Source: SKLM01 sp964542755 (GTDB lineage: Bacteria > Chloroflexota > Anaerolineae > B4-G1). From it: 41,181 bases of DNA. The notes under the pieces were generated by a model. It had not been told where the DNA came from. It did not search any database and was given only the letters and a program-made list of their open reading frames with translations. This document shows positions 32,679 to 41,078 of this stretch, one piece after another; the first letter of the stretch is position 1; every line of letters starts with the position of its first letter. Made by a program: the position numbers and the translations under genes. The stretch lies in NCBI GenBank assembly GCA_964542755.1, contig CAZIWL010000028.1, positions 1 to 41,181 of the forward strand, written 5' to 3'.

Positions 32679-34910
32679 ATGACCGACCAACTTGAGGGCT
32701 CAGTCGAGCGGATCACCTACTACAACGACGAGAACGGCTACTCCGTCATCCGTCTCACCGTAGTTGGCAGATCCGACCTCGTCACCGTAGTGGGCAATCT
32801 TCCGGAGGTGCAGCCCGGCGAGAGCCTCCGCCTGGAGGGCGAGTGGACGACTCACCCACAGTATGGTCGCCAGTTCCAGGCCGAATGGTGCGAGCAAGTC
32901 TTGCCGGCCTCCGCCGAGGGCTTGAAGGCGTACCTGGGCTCGGGCATGATCAAAGGGGTAGGCCCGGTGACCGCCAAGCGCATTGTCCAGCGCTTCGGGA
33001 CGGATACGCTGCGGGTGCTTGACGAGGAACCTGAGCGATTGCGAGAAGCTCTGGGCGTCGGCCCAAAGCGGGCGGCCGCCCTCGCCAAGGCGTGGGAGGA
33101 ACAGAAGCAGATCCGCGAGGTGATGATGTTCCTCCAGACCCATGGAGTGAGCACCAATCTGGCGGTTAAGATCTACAAGGCGTACGGTGACGACGCGCTC
33201 CAGATCGTGCAGGAGGACCCTTACCGGCTCGCCCGGGATATCTGGGGCGTGGGGTTCAAGACGGCGGACAAGGTGGCGCAGGATCTCGGTCTACCGCACG
33301 ACGCGCCCTCGCGGATCCAGGCTGGGGTCGCGTACGCACTCAGTCAGATGGCAGACCAGGGTCACGTCTACGCCCCAGTGGATAAGCTCGTCTCCGAGGC
33401 ATCTCCGCTGCTAGAAGTCGACCCCCATCTAATCGAAGAGGCAATCAGTGTGCTCGACCATGAAAAGGTCGTCGAGCGCGAGACCTTGAGATACCCGACC
33501 GCTGTTGGCACCAGCGAAGTCGCGTCCCAGTCATCGATCCGTGAGGAGGAAGCGGTCTACCTGGCCCCCTTCTACTATGGGGAGGTAGGGGTCACTAACC
33601 GGCTCCAGGACCTGTTGGACGCGAGTGACACGCGCCTGGCGCCCTTTCGGAGTGTGGATTGGGACGGCTTGCTCTCCCAGGTTACCCGTGACGCGGCGAT
33701 CGAGCTCTCGGACGAGCAGCGCCGCGCCGTGCGCGCCGCCCTGACCAACAAGGTCACGGTCCTGACGGGGGGACCCGGAACGGGCAAGACGGTCACGGTC
33801 CGCACGGTCATCGGGGCTCTCGAGGCATTTCGCCGACGGTATGCCCTTTGCGCGCCCACTGGCCGCGCCGCCAAGCGCCTTTCAGAGGCCACCGACCGAC
33901 CAGCCAAGACGATTCACCGCCTTCTGGAGTACTCCCCACAGCACGGCTTTCAGCGGAATGAAGATGCACCGCTGGAAGTCGATTGCCTCATCGTGGACGA
34001 GGCGTCCATGCTGGATCTCCTCCTGGCAAATCGCCTGCTCAAGGCAATCCCGCCATCGGCACACGTCCTGTTCGTCGGCGACGTGGACCAGCTACCGTCG
34101 GTGGGCGCAGGGGACGTCTTGCGCGACATCATCGCCTCACAGAGCGTCACCATCGTCAAGCTGACGGAGATCTTCCGCCAGGCTGCCGACAGCGGGATCG
34201 TGGTCAATGCGCACCGCATCAACCGGGGGCGATTCCCCGTCCTGAACGAGTTCGATGACTTCTTCTACTTCTCCAAAGAGGATCCCCCGGACGCGGCGGC
34301 CTTGCTGGTGGATATCGTCCAGCGCCGAGTTCCCAGCAAGTTCGGCTATGATCCCCTGGACGACATTCAGGTGATGGCGCCTATGTACCGTGGCGATTGC
34401 GGTGTGTCGAATCTGAACCAGATCCTCCAAGCCGCTCTTAACCCGCCGGCACCCGGTCGCCCGGAGAAGCGCCTTGGAGGCCGGATCTTTCGGGTCGGAG
34501 ACAAGGTGATGCAGACCCGAAACAACTATGACAAGGACGTCTACAACGGAGATATTGGTCGCGTGAGTCGACTCGACCCCGTAGAGCAGATCCTGACGGT
34601 TCGTTTCGACGAGGGCTCCGGTCAGGATCACATCGCGGTCTACGACTGGGTGGAGTGCGACGAGTTGGCTCACGCCTTCGCCATCTCGGTCCACAAGAGT
34701 CAGGGCAGCGAGTACACGGCGGTCGTGCTACCGATCCTAACCCAGCACTACCTTCTCCTGCAGCGGAATCTTCTCTATACCGCTGTCACGCGGGCGAAGC
34801 GACTCGTGGTCCTGGTGGGCACGCGCAAAGCGATCTGGATCGCGGTCAAGAATGACAAGGTGAGCGATCGTCATTCAGGGCTCAGCGTCAGGCTTCGGAA
34901 GGAAACCTGA
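32679..34910 (+). CDS. recD2: RecD2 (YrrC-type) helicase
   Basis: 743 residues. An SF1B 5'-3' DNA helicase of the RecBC-independent type. The N-terminus has the OB-like region SVERITYYNDENGYSVIRL, then helix-hairpin-helix repeats (GMIKGVGPVTAKRIV, LGVGPKRAAALAKAW, WGVGFKTADKVAQDLG) typical of RecD2. Walker A is GGPGTGKT (364-371), Walker B is LIVDEASMLD, and a later motif reads FAISVHKSQGSEY. It acts in DNA repair and fork processing. The ATG at 32679 has no Shine-Dalgarno sequence. The frame extends 42 nt upstream to a TTG, but that part overlaps the candidate promoter. The HD gene follows. Confidence 0.93.
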   Translation: MTDQLEGSVERITYYNDENGYSVIRLTVVGRSDLVTVVGNLPEVQPGESLRLEGEWTTHPQYGRQFQAEWCEQVLPASAEGLKAYLGSGMIKGVGPVTAKRIVQRFGTDTLRVLDEEPERLREALGVGPKRAAALAKAWEEQKQIREVMMFLQTHGVSTNLAVKIYKAYGDDALQIVQEDPYRLARDIWGVGFKTADKVAQDLGLPHDAPSRIQAGVAYALSQMADQGHVYAPVDKLVSEASPLLEVDPHLIEEAISVLDHEKVVERETLRYPTAVGTSEVASQSSIREEEAVYLAPFYYGEVGVTNRLQDLLDASDTRLAPFRSVDWDGLLSQVTRDAAIELSDEQRRAVRAALTNKVTVLTGGPGTGKTVTVRTVIGALEAFRRRYALCAPTGRAAKRLSEATDRPAKTIHRLLEYSPQHGFQRNEDAPLEVDCLIVDEASMLDLLLANRLLKAIPPSAHVLFVGDVDQLPSVGAGDVLRDIIASQSVTIVKLTEIFRQAADSGIVVNAHRINRGRFPVLNEFDDFFYFSKEDPPDAAALLVDIVQRRVPSKFGYDPLDDIQVMAPMYRGDCGVSNLNQILQAALNPPAPGRPEKRLGGRIFRVGDKVMQTRNNYDKDVYNGDIGRVSRLDPVEQILTVRFDEGSGQDHIAVYDWVECDELAHAFAISVHKSQGSEYTAVVLPILTQHYLLLQRNLLYTAVTRAKRLVVLVGTRKAIWIAVKNDKVSDRHSGLSVRLRKET

Positions 34911-35009
34911 CGTAACGTAGCGGCGGGCCTGCGTCAAATGGCCCGCACTCCCCGACCTAATCACGAGGAGTGCAGGCTCGGGCCGGAGTTCACAGGGATG
35001 AAGGAGACT

Positions 35010-35621
35010 ATGCAGCCCACAACAGCGAGCGAAGCTGGCTATTCCAGCGCCTATGAGGAAGCACTGCGCCTCGCCCTCGTAGCGCACCGGGAACAGCGGC
35101 GGAAGGGGAGTGGCCTCCCCTACAGCATTCATCCGATTCACGTCTCGGTCATTCTGCTCCGTCACGGATTCTCGACGGAGGTGGCGATCGCCGGACTGCT
35201 CCACGACCTCGTGGAGGACCAGGGTTTCGACCCGGAGGAGATCGATCGACGATTCGGCCCCGAGGTGTCAGAGATCGTGGATGCGCTGACAGAACGGAAG
35301 CGGGACGCGCACGGTAGAAGGCGTCCCTGGCCCATCCGGAAGCGGGAGGCCTTGGAGATGCTGGAGAGGACCAGCAAGGAAGCCGCAGCCGTCAAGGCTG
35401 CGGACGCATTGCACAACGTCGAAAGCTTCCTTGAGGACCTGCGTCAGGACGGGGCAGATATCTGGCGGCACTTCAACCAGGGCCCCATCGAACAGCTAGC
35501 GTACTACCGCCGGATCACCTCCATTAGCCGGCGGAAACTCGGTTCCCATCCTCTGGTCGGGGAGCTCGCTGATGCCGTCTCAGACCTGGCGACAGCGATC
35601 AAGGATACTGGCCATCCATGA
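35010..35621 (+). CDS. HD-domain hydrolase resembling the RelA/SpoT hydrolase domain
   Basis: 203 residues. The His and Asp ligands of the HD fold are visible: H41 in YSIHPIHV, H65-D66 in AGLLHDLVED, and an Asp near 130 in VKAADALHNV. The spacing and the sequence HGFSTEVAIAGLLHDLVED resemble the (p)ppGpp hydrolase domain, as in small SAH/Mesh1-like enzymes, but no synthetase, TGS or ACT domain is attached. Substrate assignment is therefore tentative; other nucleotides are possible. I use the ATG at 35010, with AAGGAG 3 nt upstream, though the frame is open to 34938 and the ATG at 34998 is possible. Confidence 0.75.
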   Translation: MQPTTASEAGYSSAYEEALRLALVAHREQRRKGSGLPYSIHPIHVSVILLRHGFSTEVAIAGLLHDLVEDQGFDPEEIDRRFGPEVSEIVDALTERKRDAHGRRRPWPIRKREALEMLERTSKEAAAVKAADALHNVESFLEDLRQDGADIWRHFNQGPIEQLAYYRRITSISRRKLGSHPLVGELADAVSDLATAIKDTGHP

Positions 35622-35653
35622 AAAAAAGCCAGCACCCCACCGGATGCTGGCTT
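35621..35653 (-). terminator. Terminator of the dnaK-htrA operon
   Basis: Read on the minus strand, GCCAGCA and TGCTGGC (with AA/TT extension) form a 9-bp stem around a 10-nt loop, followed by seven T. It lies 46 bp after the htrA stop. Its T run abuts the stop codon of the HD gene, so the same hairpin may also end that gene on the plus strand, where it has only TTC. Confidence 0.9.
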
Positions 35654-35698
35654 CAAGAGGCCGTCGGATGATCCAAACGAGCGACTCAGTCCCTGGTT

Positions 35699-36871
35699 CT
35701 AGGTGGGCCGCTCCTCCAGAGTTACGTCGAACGTCTTCTCCACCCCATCACGGATCACCCTGATCTGGACCGAGTCTCCGACTCTCGTCTCCGTCTCCAG
35801 GTAGACCGTAAGATCCTGATAGTCGTCGACCGTCTGCCCGTCGACTGCGATGATGATGTCCCCACCCAGGGGGACCCGATAGCGACCGATCCGTACCAGT
35901 TGGTCGCCGCCCTCTATCCCGGCGGCGTCAGCTGGTCCACCAGGTAGGACCTCCAGGATGAGCACACCTCGCTCTACCGGTATGTCCATCCCCGCTTGTC
36001 GAAAGGCCCGCGCTCGCTCCGCAGTCAGCGAGATGGGCTCGATGCCCAGCCAAGGATGCGGGTAGCTGCCACGGTCGATGAGCTCCGGCACGACGCGCCG
36101 AACGGTATTGGCAGGGACGGCGAATCCGACCCCGGCGTTGGCCTGGCTTGGGCTTACGATCTGTGAGTTCACGCCGATCACTTGCCCGGCAAGATCCAGG
36201 AGGGGCCCGCCCGAGTTCCCAGGATTGATAGCGGCATCTGTCTGAATGACCTCGCCGATGAAGTTGTTCTCCGGACCTCGGATGACGCGCCCCAGGGAGC
36301 TGATAACCCCCACTGTCAGCGTACGTTCCAGACCAAAGGGATTCCCGATGGCGACAGCGAACTGGCCGACGCGAAGCGTGTCAGAATCTCCCAGCGGCAC
36401 CGGACTTGGCAGGTCCTCGGCCTCGATGCGGATGACAGCGAGGTCGTTGGTGGGGTCTTCCCCAACGACGTCAGCCGGGTAGGTCTCCCCATCGGCCAAT
36501 GCCACCGACAACTCTTCGGCATCTTCGATGACGTGATAGTTGGTGATAATGTGGCCCTGATCATCGTAGACAAAGCCGGATCCGGTGCCCTCTTGAGGGA
36601 CAGGATTGAAGAAGAAGTCATACGCGTACGTCACGCTGGTGATGTTCACCACCGCCGATCCTGCCTGGTGGTAGACCGCCTCCACCTGCGCCTCGAGGGC
36701 ATTCACGGCTCCCGACGGTGTCGGGTCCGGCGCGGGCGGTGTGGCCGTCGGCGTGGCTGTGGGTGTGGGGGTTGGGGTGGGAAGCAACATCTGGCTGGCG
36801 AAACCACAACCCAGTGCCGCGCCCAATAGGGTGGCAATAAGGAATAGAACTAGGACCTTTTCTCGTTTCAT
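35699..36871 (-). CDS. htrA: HtrA/DegP-like serine protease with one PDZ domain
   Basis: 390 residues. A signal or lipoprotein-like N-terminus (LLGAALGCG, Cys22, weak lipobox) is followed by a Thr/Pro-rich linker (about 30-53). The trypsin-like protease domain (about 65-260) has His113 in ITNYHVIED, Asp143 in TNDLAVI and Ser220 in PGNSGGPLL. One PDZ domain occupies about 285-390 (GVLILEVLPGGPADAAGI). It degrades or refolds misfolded proteins outside the membrane. It is the last gene of the dnaK operon, 38 bp after the MerR-like gene, so envelope and cytosolic quality control share a transcript. Confidence 0.95.
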   Translation of the reverse strand: MKREKVLVLFLIATLLGAALGCGFASQMLLPTPTPTPTATPTATPPAPDPTPSGAVNALEAQVEAVYHQAGSAVVNITSVTYAYDFFFNPVPQEGTGSGFVYDDQGHIITNYHVIEDAEELSVALADGETYPADVVGEDPTNDLAVIRIEAEDLPSPVPLGDSDTLRVGQFAVAIGNPFGLERTLTVGVISSLGRVIRGPENNFIGEVIQTDAAINPGNSGGPLLDLAGQVIGVNSQIVSPSQANAGVGFAVPANTVRRVVPELIDRGSYPHPWLGIEPISLTAERARAFRQAGMDIPVERGVLILEVLPGGPADAAGIEGGDQLVRIGRYRVPLGGDIIIAVDGQTVDDYQDLTVYLETETRVGDSVQIRVIRDGVEKTFDVTLEERPT

Positions 36872-36909
36872 GGTTCGATCACTTCAAAAACGCGGTGTGC
36901 GGGGGACGA

Positions 36910-37188
36910 TCATCGGCCCCGTGACTGACTCTGACGCTCAAGCCGCATCAGCTCCGCCTGCAGCGCCTGGATCCGTCGCCGCATGCGGATGATCACCTCG
37001 ATGCCAGGGAGATTGATCCCCAGCGCCATCAGGCGCCGAACCCGGCGCAGCTCGGCGAGATCCCGCTCCGTCAACTCCTCGTCCATCAAGCCGACCTCAA
37101 CGCAGTGGCGCGCCACGTGCACCTCTACCCCTGCGTGCTGGGCGGCCTTCTTGATTGTGATCGATGTCCGCTCCTCCCGCCGCACCAT
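36910..37188 (-). CDS. MerR/HspR-like small regulator or chaperone modulator
   Basis: 92 residues. The N-terminal part (SITIKKAAQHAGVEVHVARHCVE, given as a landmark near 9-31) resembles a degenerate MerR winged helix. The C-terminal part (MALGINLPGIEVII, about 54-67, and a basic coiled coil) matches HspR and similar proteins. HspR represses dnaK operons in Actinobacteria, and CbpM-like relatives instead bind DnaJ/CbpA. The gene overlaps the dnaJ stop as TGATG and sits inside the same operon. That suggests autoregulation or direct control of the J-protein. I see no HAIR box (CTTGAGT-N7-ACTCAAG) in the visible part upstream of dnaK. Confidence 0.75.
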   Translation of the reverse strand: MVRREERTSITIKKAAQHAGVEVHVARHCVEVGLMDEELTERDLAELRRVRRLMALGINLPGIEVIIRMRRRIQALQAELMRLERQSQSRGR

Positions 37189-38195
37189 CAACGTGACCCC
37201 CCAGCCAACTTACGCAGCTCATCGAACAGCTCACGTTCGCGCTCTGAGAGATCCTTCGGAAGCTCCACGTCGACTTCCGCATACAGGTCCCCATGCTCCT
37301 CAGGGTTGCGGAGTCGCGGCATGCCCATGCCGCGAAGTCGGAAGACTTTACCGTTCTCCGTCCCCGGTGGGATGGTGAGCATCACTGACCCTTCTATGGT
37401 CGGGACCCTGGCCTCGCCGCCCAGAACAGCCGTATAGAGATCGACCGGGACGTTTATACGGAGGTCGTCTCCGTCCCTCTCGAACTGGCGTCCGCCGCGC
37501 ACATTCACCCGCAGGTAGAGATCGCCTGCCTCTCCCCCCGCCGCCCCGGCGCCTCCCTCTCCTGTCACGCGCACTCGAGTCCCGGTGCGCGCGCCGGGCG
37601 GTATCTTCACCTCCAAGCGGCGACCGTTCTTGCTTATGACGCGTGTGGTTCCCGCATAAGCCTCCTGCAGGCTGACGTCGACTTCCTGCTCATAGTCACG
37701 ACCGCGCCGCTGGCGAACCTGGTAGTCGAATCCACCGGGACGGCGCCCCGTCCCGGTTGCCCGACCCGGGGCGGCTCCCCCAGGAGCTGCCCCCCCCGTA
37801 CCGCCGAAGATCTGAGTGAAGAAATCGGAGAAGGGTCCGCCACCGCCAAACAGGTCTTCCAGGTCCTCGGGTGTGCCTTGGCGAACGTGGACTCGCTGGG
37901 GGCCGCCGGTCGCACCGGTGGTCCACTGTCCCCAGTCGAACCCACCCGGTCCACCACCCGCTCGCTCGTACTGCCGCCAGTCGGCGCCTAGCCGGTCGTA
38001 CTTCTGGCGTTTCTCCGGGTCAGAGAGCACCTCGTAGGCCTCGTTGATCTCCTTGAAGCGCTCCTCGGCGTCAGGATCGTTGGGGTTCACATCCGGGTGA
38101 TGTTCCCGCGCGAGTCGCCTAAAGGCACGCCGAATCTCAGCCTGATCCGCGTCCTTGCTCACGCCTAATCTGTCGTAGTAGTCTTTGTATTCCAT
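37188..38195 (-). CDS. DnaJ/CbpA-like J-domain co-chaperone
   Basis: 335 residues. The J domain (about 1-70) has the HPD motif in REHHPDVNPND and starts DYYDRLGV. A Gly-rich region (about 80-160) includes FGGGGPFSDFF. The C-terminal substrate-binding domain lies at about 175-320 with ARTGTRVRVTGEGG. No cysteine-rich zinc centre is present, which makes it a CbpA/type II J-protein and not full DnaJ. It stimulates DnaK ATPase and delivers clients. It is the third gene of the operon, 199 bp after grpE, a gap that contains a perfect palindrome. ATG has AGGA upstream. Confidence 0.93.
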   Translation of the reverse strand: MEYKDYYDRLGVSKDADQAEIRRAFRRLAREHHPDVNPNDPDAEERFKEINEAYEVLSDPEKRQKYDRLGADWRQYERAGGGPGGFDWGQWTTGATGGPQRVHVRQGTPEDLEDLFGGGGPFSDFFTQIFGGTGGAAPGGAAPGRATGTGRRPGGFDYQVRQRRGRDYEQEVDVSLQEAYAGTTRVISKNGRRLEVKIPPGARTGTRVRVTGEGGAGAAGGEAGDLYLRVNVRGGRQFERDGDDLRINVPVDLYTAVLGGEARVPTIEGSVMLTIPPGTENGKVFRLRGMGMPRLRNPEEHGDLYAEVDVELPKDLSERERELFDELRKLAGGSR

Positions 38196-38335
38196 AGTTA
38201 TCCTGCACTATGCTCCGAAACCTGTGGAAGAGCGCCGAGCGACCAAGCTGCAAGTCACCTCTGAACCCATCCGACGATGACGCCCGGCGACCGGGACGTC
38301 ATCGTTCCCCCAGGACCTCCCACCCCCTATCCAAC

Positions 38336-38369
38336 ACACGGCCTGGATTGGTACCAATCCAGGCCGTGT
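38336..38369. repeat. 34-bp perfect palindrome between grpE and dnaJ
   Basis: Two 17-bp arms, starting ACACGGCCTGGATTGGT, are exact complements with no spacer. As RNA it would form a hairpin of about 15 bp with the loop GTAC. No T run follows on either strand, so it is not a typical terminator. Confidence 0.85.
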
Positions 38370-38394
38370 CCCCGAGATCCACTACCCTCGTCAG

Positions 38395-39054
38395 CTAGCG
38401 GGCGACGATGACCCGGGCAGGTCTCAGTAATCGGTCACTCAGACGATAGCCGGGCTGCGTGACGTCGACGACAGTGCCCCTTTCTCCGTCCACCCGCTCC
38501 TGAGGGACCGTTCCCACGGCCTCATGCCAGTTGGGATCGAAAATCTCGCCTTCGGCCTGAATCCGCTCGACCCCCTCCTGTCTCAAGAGCTGCTCGAGCG
38601 AACGCCTTGTGACCTCAACGCCCTCGCGCAGTGGGCCTCCCTCTCCATTCTCCGCCTGGAGCGCCCGCTCCAAATTGTCTGCCACCGTCAGGAAGTTGCG
38701 CAGGAGACGTCCTCGATTGGCCTCGATGCGCTCCTCCGCCAGGCGGCGCTGTCGCTTCCGGAAGTTCTCAATGTCCGCCTGAAGGCGAAGCGCGCGATCA
38801 CGCCACATCTCCAGGTCCTCCCGCAACGAGATCAACTCCTCATCATTCTCGGGTTCCGAATCAGACTCCGAGGGCAATTCCCGCCGCGTGCTCGGCTTTT
38901 GTGACATCACGGATTTCTTCCTGACGGCGACCGGATCTCCTTCAACAACGGCCGGCTCCGACTCGCTGACAGCTCGCCCTGTCTCATTGTCCCGGTGACT
39001 CGCCCCAGCGTCGGCCCGCCTGACTCGGATTGGTACACGTACTTGATTGTTCAT
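38395..39054 (-). CDS. grpE: GrpE nucleotide exchange factor
   Basis: 219 residues. A long disordered acidic N-terminus (about 1-70) precedes a coiled coil (about 75-130, LREDLEMWRDRALRLQADIENFRKR as a landmark) and the family core NFLTVADNLERAL. The C-terminal beta-wing has PNWHEAVGTVP and GYRLSDRLLRPARVIVA. It releases ADP from DnaK. The ATG at 39054 has AGGG upstream. It follows dnaK by 89 bp, which contain a hairpin. Confidence 0.95.
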   Translation of the reverse strand: MNNQVRVPIRVRRADAGASHRDNETGRAVSESEPAVVEGDPVAVRKKSVMSQKPSTRRELPSESDSEPENDEELISLREDLEMWRDRALRLQADIENFRKRQRRLAEERIEANRGRLLRNFLTVADNLERALQAENGEGGPLREGVEVTRRSLEQLLRQEGVERIQAEGEIFDPNWHEAVGTVPQERVDGERGTVVDVTQPGYRLSDRLLRPARVIVAR

Positions 39055-39087
39055 AGATACCCTATTTCGAAGGACTGGTGGCAGGAA

Positions 39088-39123
39088 ACGCTGGCTCCGG
39101 GGTGACCCCGCGGGAGCCAGCGT
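39088..39123 (-). repeat. Hairpin between dnaK and grpE
   Basis: The 11-nt arms ACGCTGGCTCC (39088-39098) and GGAGCCAGCGT (39113-39123) pair perfectly, and an inner GGGG/CCCC stem closes the loop. On the minus strand TTTCC follows, a weak T run. It may partly terminate or process the message, keeping dnaK in excess over grpE and dnaJ. Confidence 0.7.
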
Positions 39124-39143
39124 CGCCGTCTACCTAGTCGTCA

Positions 39144-41078
39144 CTATACCTCGTGGAACTCGCCTTCCACGACCTCCTCCTCATCCTCGCCCGCACCGTT
39201 TCCACCCGGCCGAGGCCCACCCTGTGCTCCCGCCTGCGGCCCGGCCTGGGCACCACCGGCAGCCTGCTGCTGGGCGTACATCGCCTGACCGATCGCCTGG
39301 CTAGCCTGCTGCAGCTGCTCGATGAGGCTCTCAATGCGGTTCTTGTCGTCGGTGTCCTTCGCCTGCTTCAGGTCCTCTATGATGCCCTCAATCCGGTTGC
39401 GGTCCGAGGCGGATACCTGGTCTCCCAGGTCGCGCAGCGACTTCTCCATCTGATAGACCAGCTGGTCCGCCTGGTTGCGGGCCTGGATAAGCTCCTTCCG
39501 CTGACGATCCTCAGACTCGTGCCGCTTGGCTTCTTTGACCATATCGTCCACATCGTCTTCGCTGAGGTTCGTCGTTGCCTCGATGGTGACGGTCTGTTCC
39601 TTGCCCGTGGCCTTATCCTCGGCCGAAACGTTGAGGATGCCATCTGCGTCGATGTCGAACGTCACCTCAATCTGTGGCACCCCACGCGGCGCCGGCGGGA
39701 TCCCCTCGAGGTTGAACCGCCCCAGGCTCATGTTGTCGGCGGCCATGGAGCGCTCGCCCTGCAATACGTGGATGGTAACAGCGGTCTGCCCGTCTTCGGC
39801 CGTCGAGAAAGTCTCGCTCTTTCGCACGGGAATGGTCGTGTTCCGCTCGATGATGGGGGTCAAGACGCCACCCAGCGTCTCCACACCCAGCGTAAGCGGT
39901 GTTACGTCCAGAAGCAGGACGTCCTTGACGTCACCGCCAAGCACACCGGCCTGGATCGCCGCCCCGATAGAAACGACCTCGTCAGGGTTAACACCCTTGT
40001 GCGGCTCCTTGCCGCTGGTCAGATCCCGCACCAGCTGCTGGATCATCGGCATGCGGGTGGCTCCACCAACCAGCACCACTTCATCCAGCTCCCCCTGAGA
40101 GAGGTTGGCATCGGCCAGAGCCTTCTCGAAAGGTTCACGGCAGCGCTGGACCAGGTCCTCCGTCAGTTGCTCCAGCTTCGCTCGCGTCAGCTTCATCTGC
40201 AAATGCTTGGGCCCCGTGGCATCCGCCGTGACGAAGGGTAGGTTGATCTCCGTCTCCAGGACCGTCGACAGCTCGATCTTCGCTTTCTCCGCGGCCTCCT
40301 TCAAGCGCTGGAGGGCCTGACGGTCCTCGCGCAGGTCAATGCCCTGCTCTTTCTTAAACTCGTCGGCCACGTAGTCCGTGATCCTCTGATCCCAGTCGTC
40401 GCCGCCCAGGAAGGTATCCCCACTCGTCGAGCGAACCTCGACGACGCCTCCGCCAACATCCAGGATGGAGACATCGAAAGTACCGCCACCCAGGTCGAAG
40501 ACGAGGATCGTCTCATCTTCCTCCTTGTTGAGCCCGTAGGCCAGGCTCGCTGCCGTCGGCTCATTGATGATGCGCAGCACTTCCAAGCCAGCAATCTTGC
40601 CCGCGTCCTTGGTCGCCTGACGCTGGCTGTCATTGAAGTACGCGGGCACGGTGATGACCGCCTGCGTGACATCTTCGCCGAGATAGGACTCCGCATCCTT
40701 CTTCAGCTTGCGAAGGATCATGGCGGAGATCTCCTGCGGCGTGTATTCCTTGTCCTTCACAGGGATGTATACCCGCGCGTCGTTCGACGGACCCTGTACG
40801 ATCTCGTACGGCAAGACCTTGTGTGCCTTCTCGACCTCGGGTTCATCGTACCGACGGCCCATCAGACGTTTGATCGAGAAGACTGTGTTGTTCGGATTCA
40901 CGACGGCCTGCCGCTTGGCGACCTGCCCGACCAACCGCTCGCCGCCCTCGTTGAATGCCACGATCGAGGGGCACAGACGCCCACCCTCGGCCGTCGGGAT
41001 GACCGTCGGTTCGCCTCCCTCCATGACCGAGGCCACCGAGTTTGTCGTACCCAGGTCAATTCCGATAATCTTACTCAC
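39144..41078 (-). CDS. dnaK: DnaK (Hsp70) chaperone
   Basis: 644 residues. The actin-like ATPase domain begins KIIGIDLGTTNS, has phosphate-2 ILVFDLGGGTFDVSILDVG and VGGATRMP. The substrate-binding domain follows LLLDVTPLTLGVETLGG and ends near residue 600 in a lid. The C-terminal tail is Gln/Gly/Ala-rich and closes in an acidic EEEVVEGEFHEV resembling the conserved EEVD-like end. The start codon is GTG, with GGAGGG 6 nt upstream. It is the first visible gene of the operon; its promoter is probably in the 100 bp upstream or beyond the window edge. Confidence 0.97.
   Translation of the reverse strand: MSKIIGIDLGTTNSVASVMEGGEPTVIPTAEGGRLCPSIVAFNEGGERLVGQVAKRQAVVNPNNTVFSIKRLMGRRYDEPEVEKAHKVLPYEIVQGPSNDARVYIPVKDKEYTPQEISAMILRKLKKDAESYLGEDVTQAVITVPAYFNDSQRQATKDAGKIAGLEVLRIINEPTAASLAYGLNKEEDETILVFDLGGGTFDVSILDVGGGVVEVRSTSGDTFLGGDDWDQRITDYVADEFKKEQGIDLREDRQALQRLKEAAEKAKIELSTVLETEINLPFVTADATGPKHLQMKLTRAKLEQLTEDLVQRCREPFEKALADANLSQGELDEVVLVGGATRMPMIQQLVRDLTSGKEPHKGVNPDEVVSIGAAIQAGVLGGDVKDVLLLDVTPLTLGVETLGGVLTPIIERNTTIPVRKSETFSTAEDGQTAVTIHVLQGERSMAADNMSLGRFNLEGIPPAPRGVPQIEVTFDIDADGILNVSAEDKATGKEQTVTIEATTNLSEDDVDDMVKEAKRHESEDRQRKELIQARNQADQLVYQMEKSLRDLGDQVSASDRNRIEGIIEDLKQAKDTDDKNRIESLIEQLQQASQAIGQAMYAQQQAAGGAQAGPQAGAQGGPRPGGNGAGEDEEEVVEGEFHEV

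Noticed and set aside
35699..36871. Thr/Pro-rich linkers in HtrA and in the 15006-15698 protein as a novel element
   Set aside because: Simple low-complexity spacers that are common behind membrane anchors in Chloroflexota-like exported proteins.
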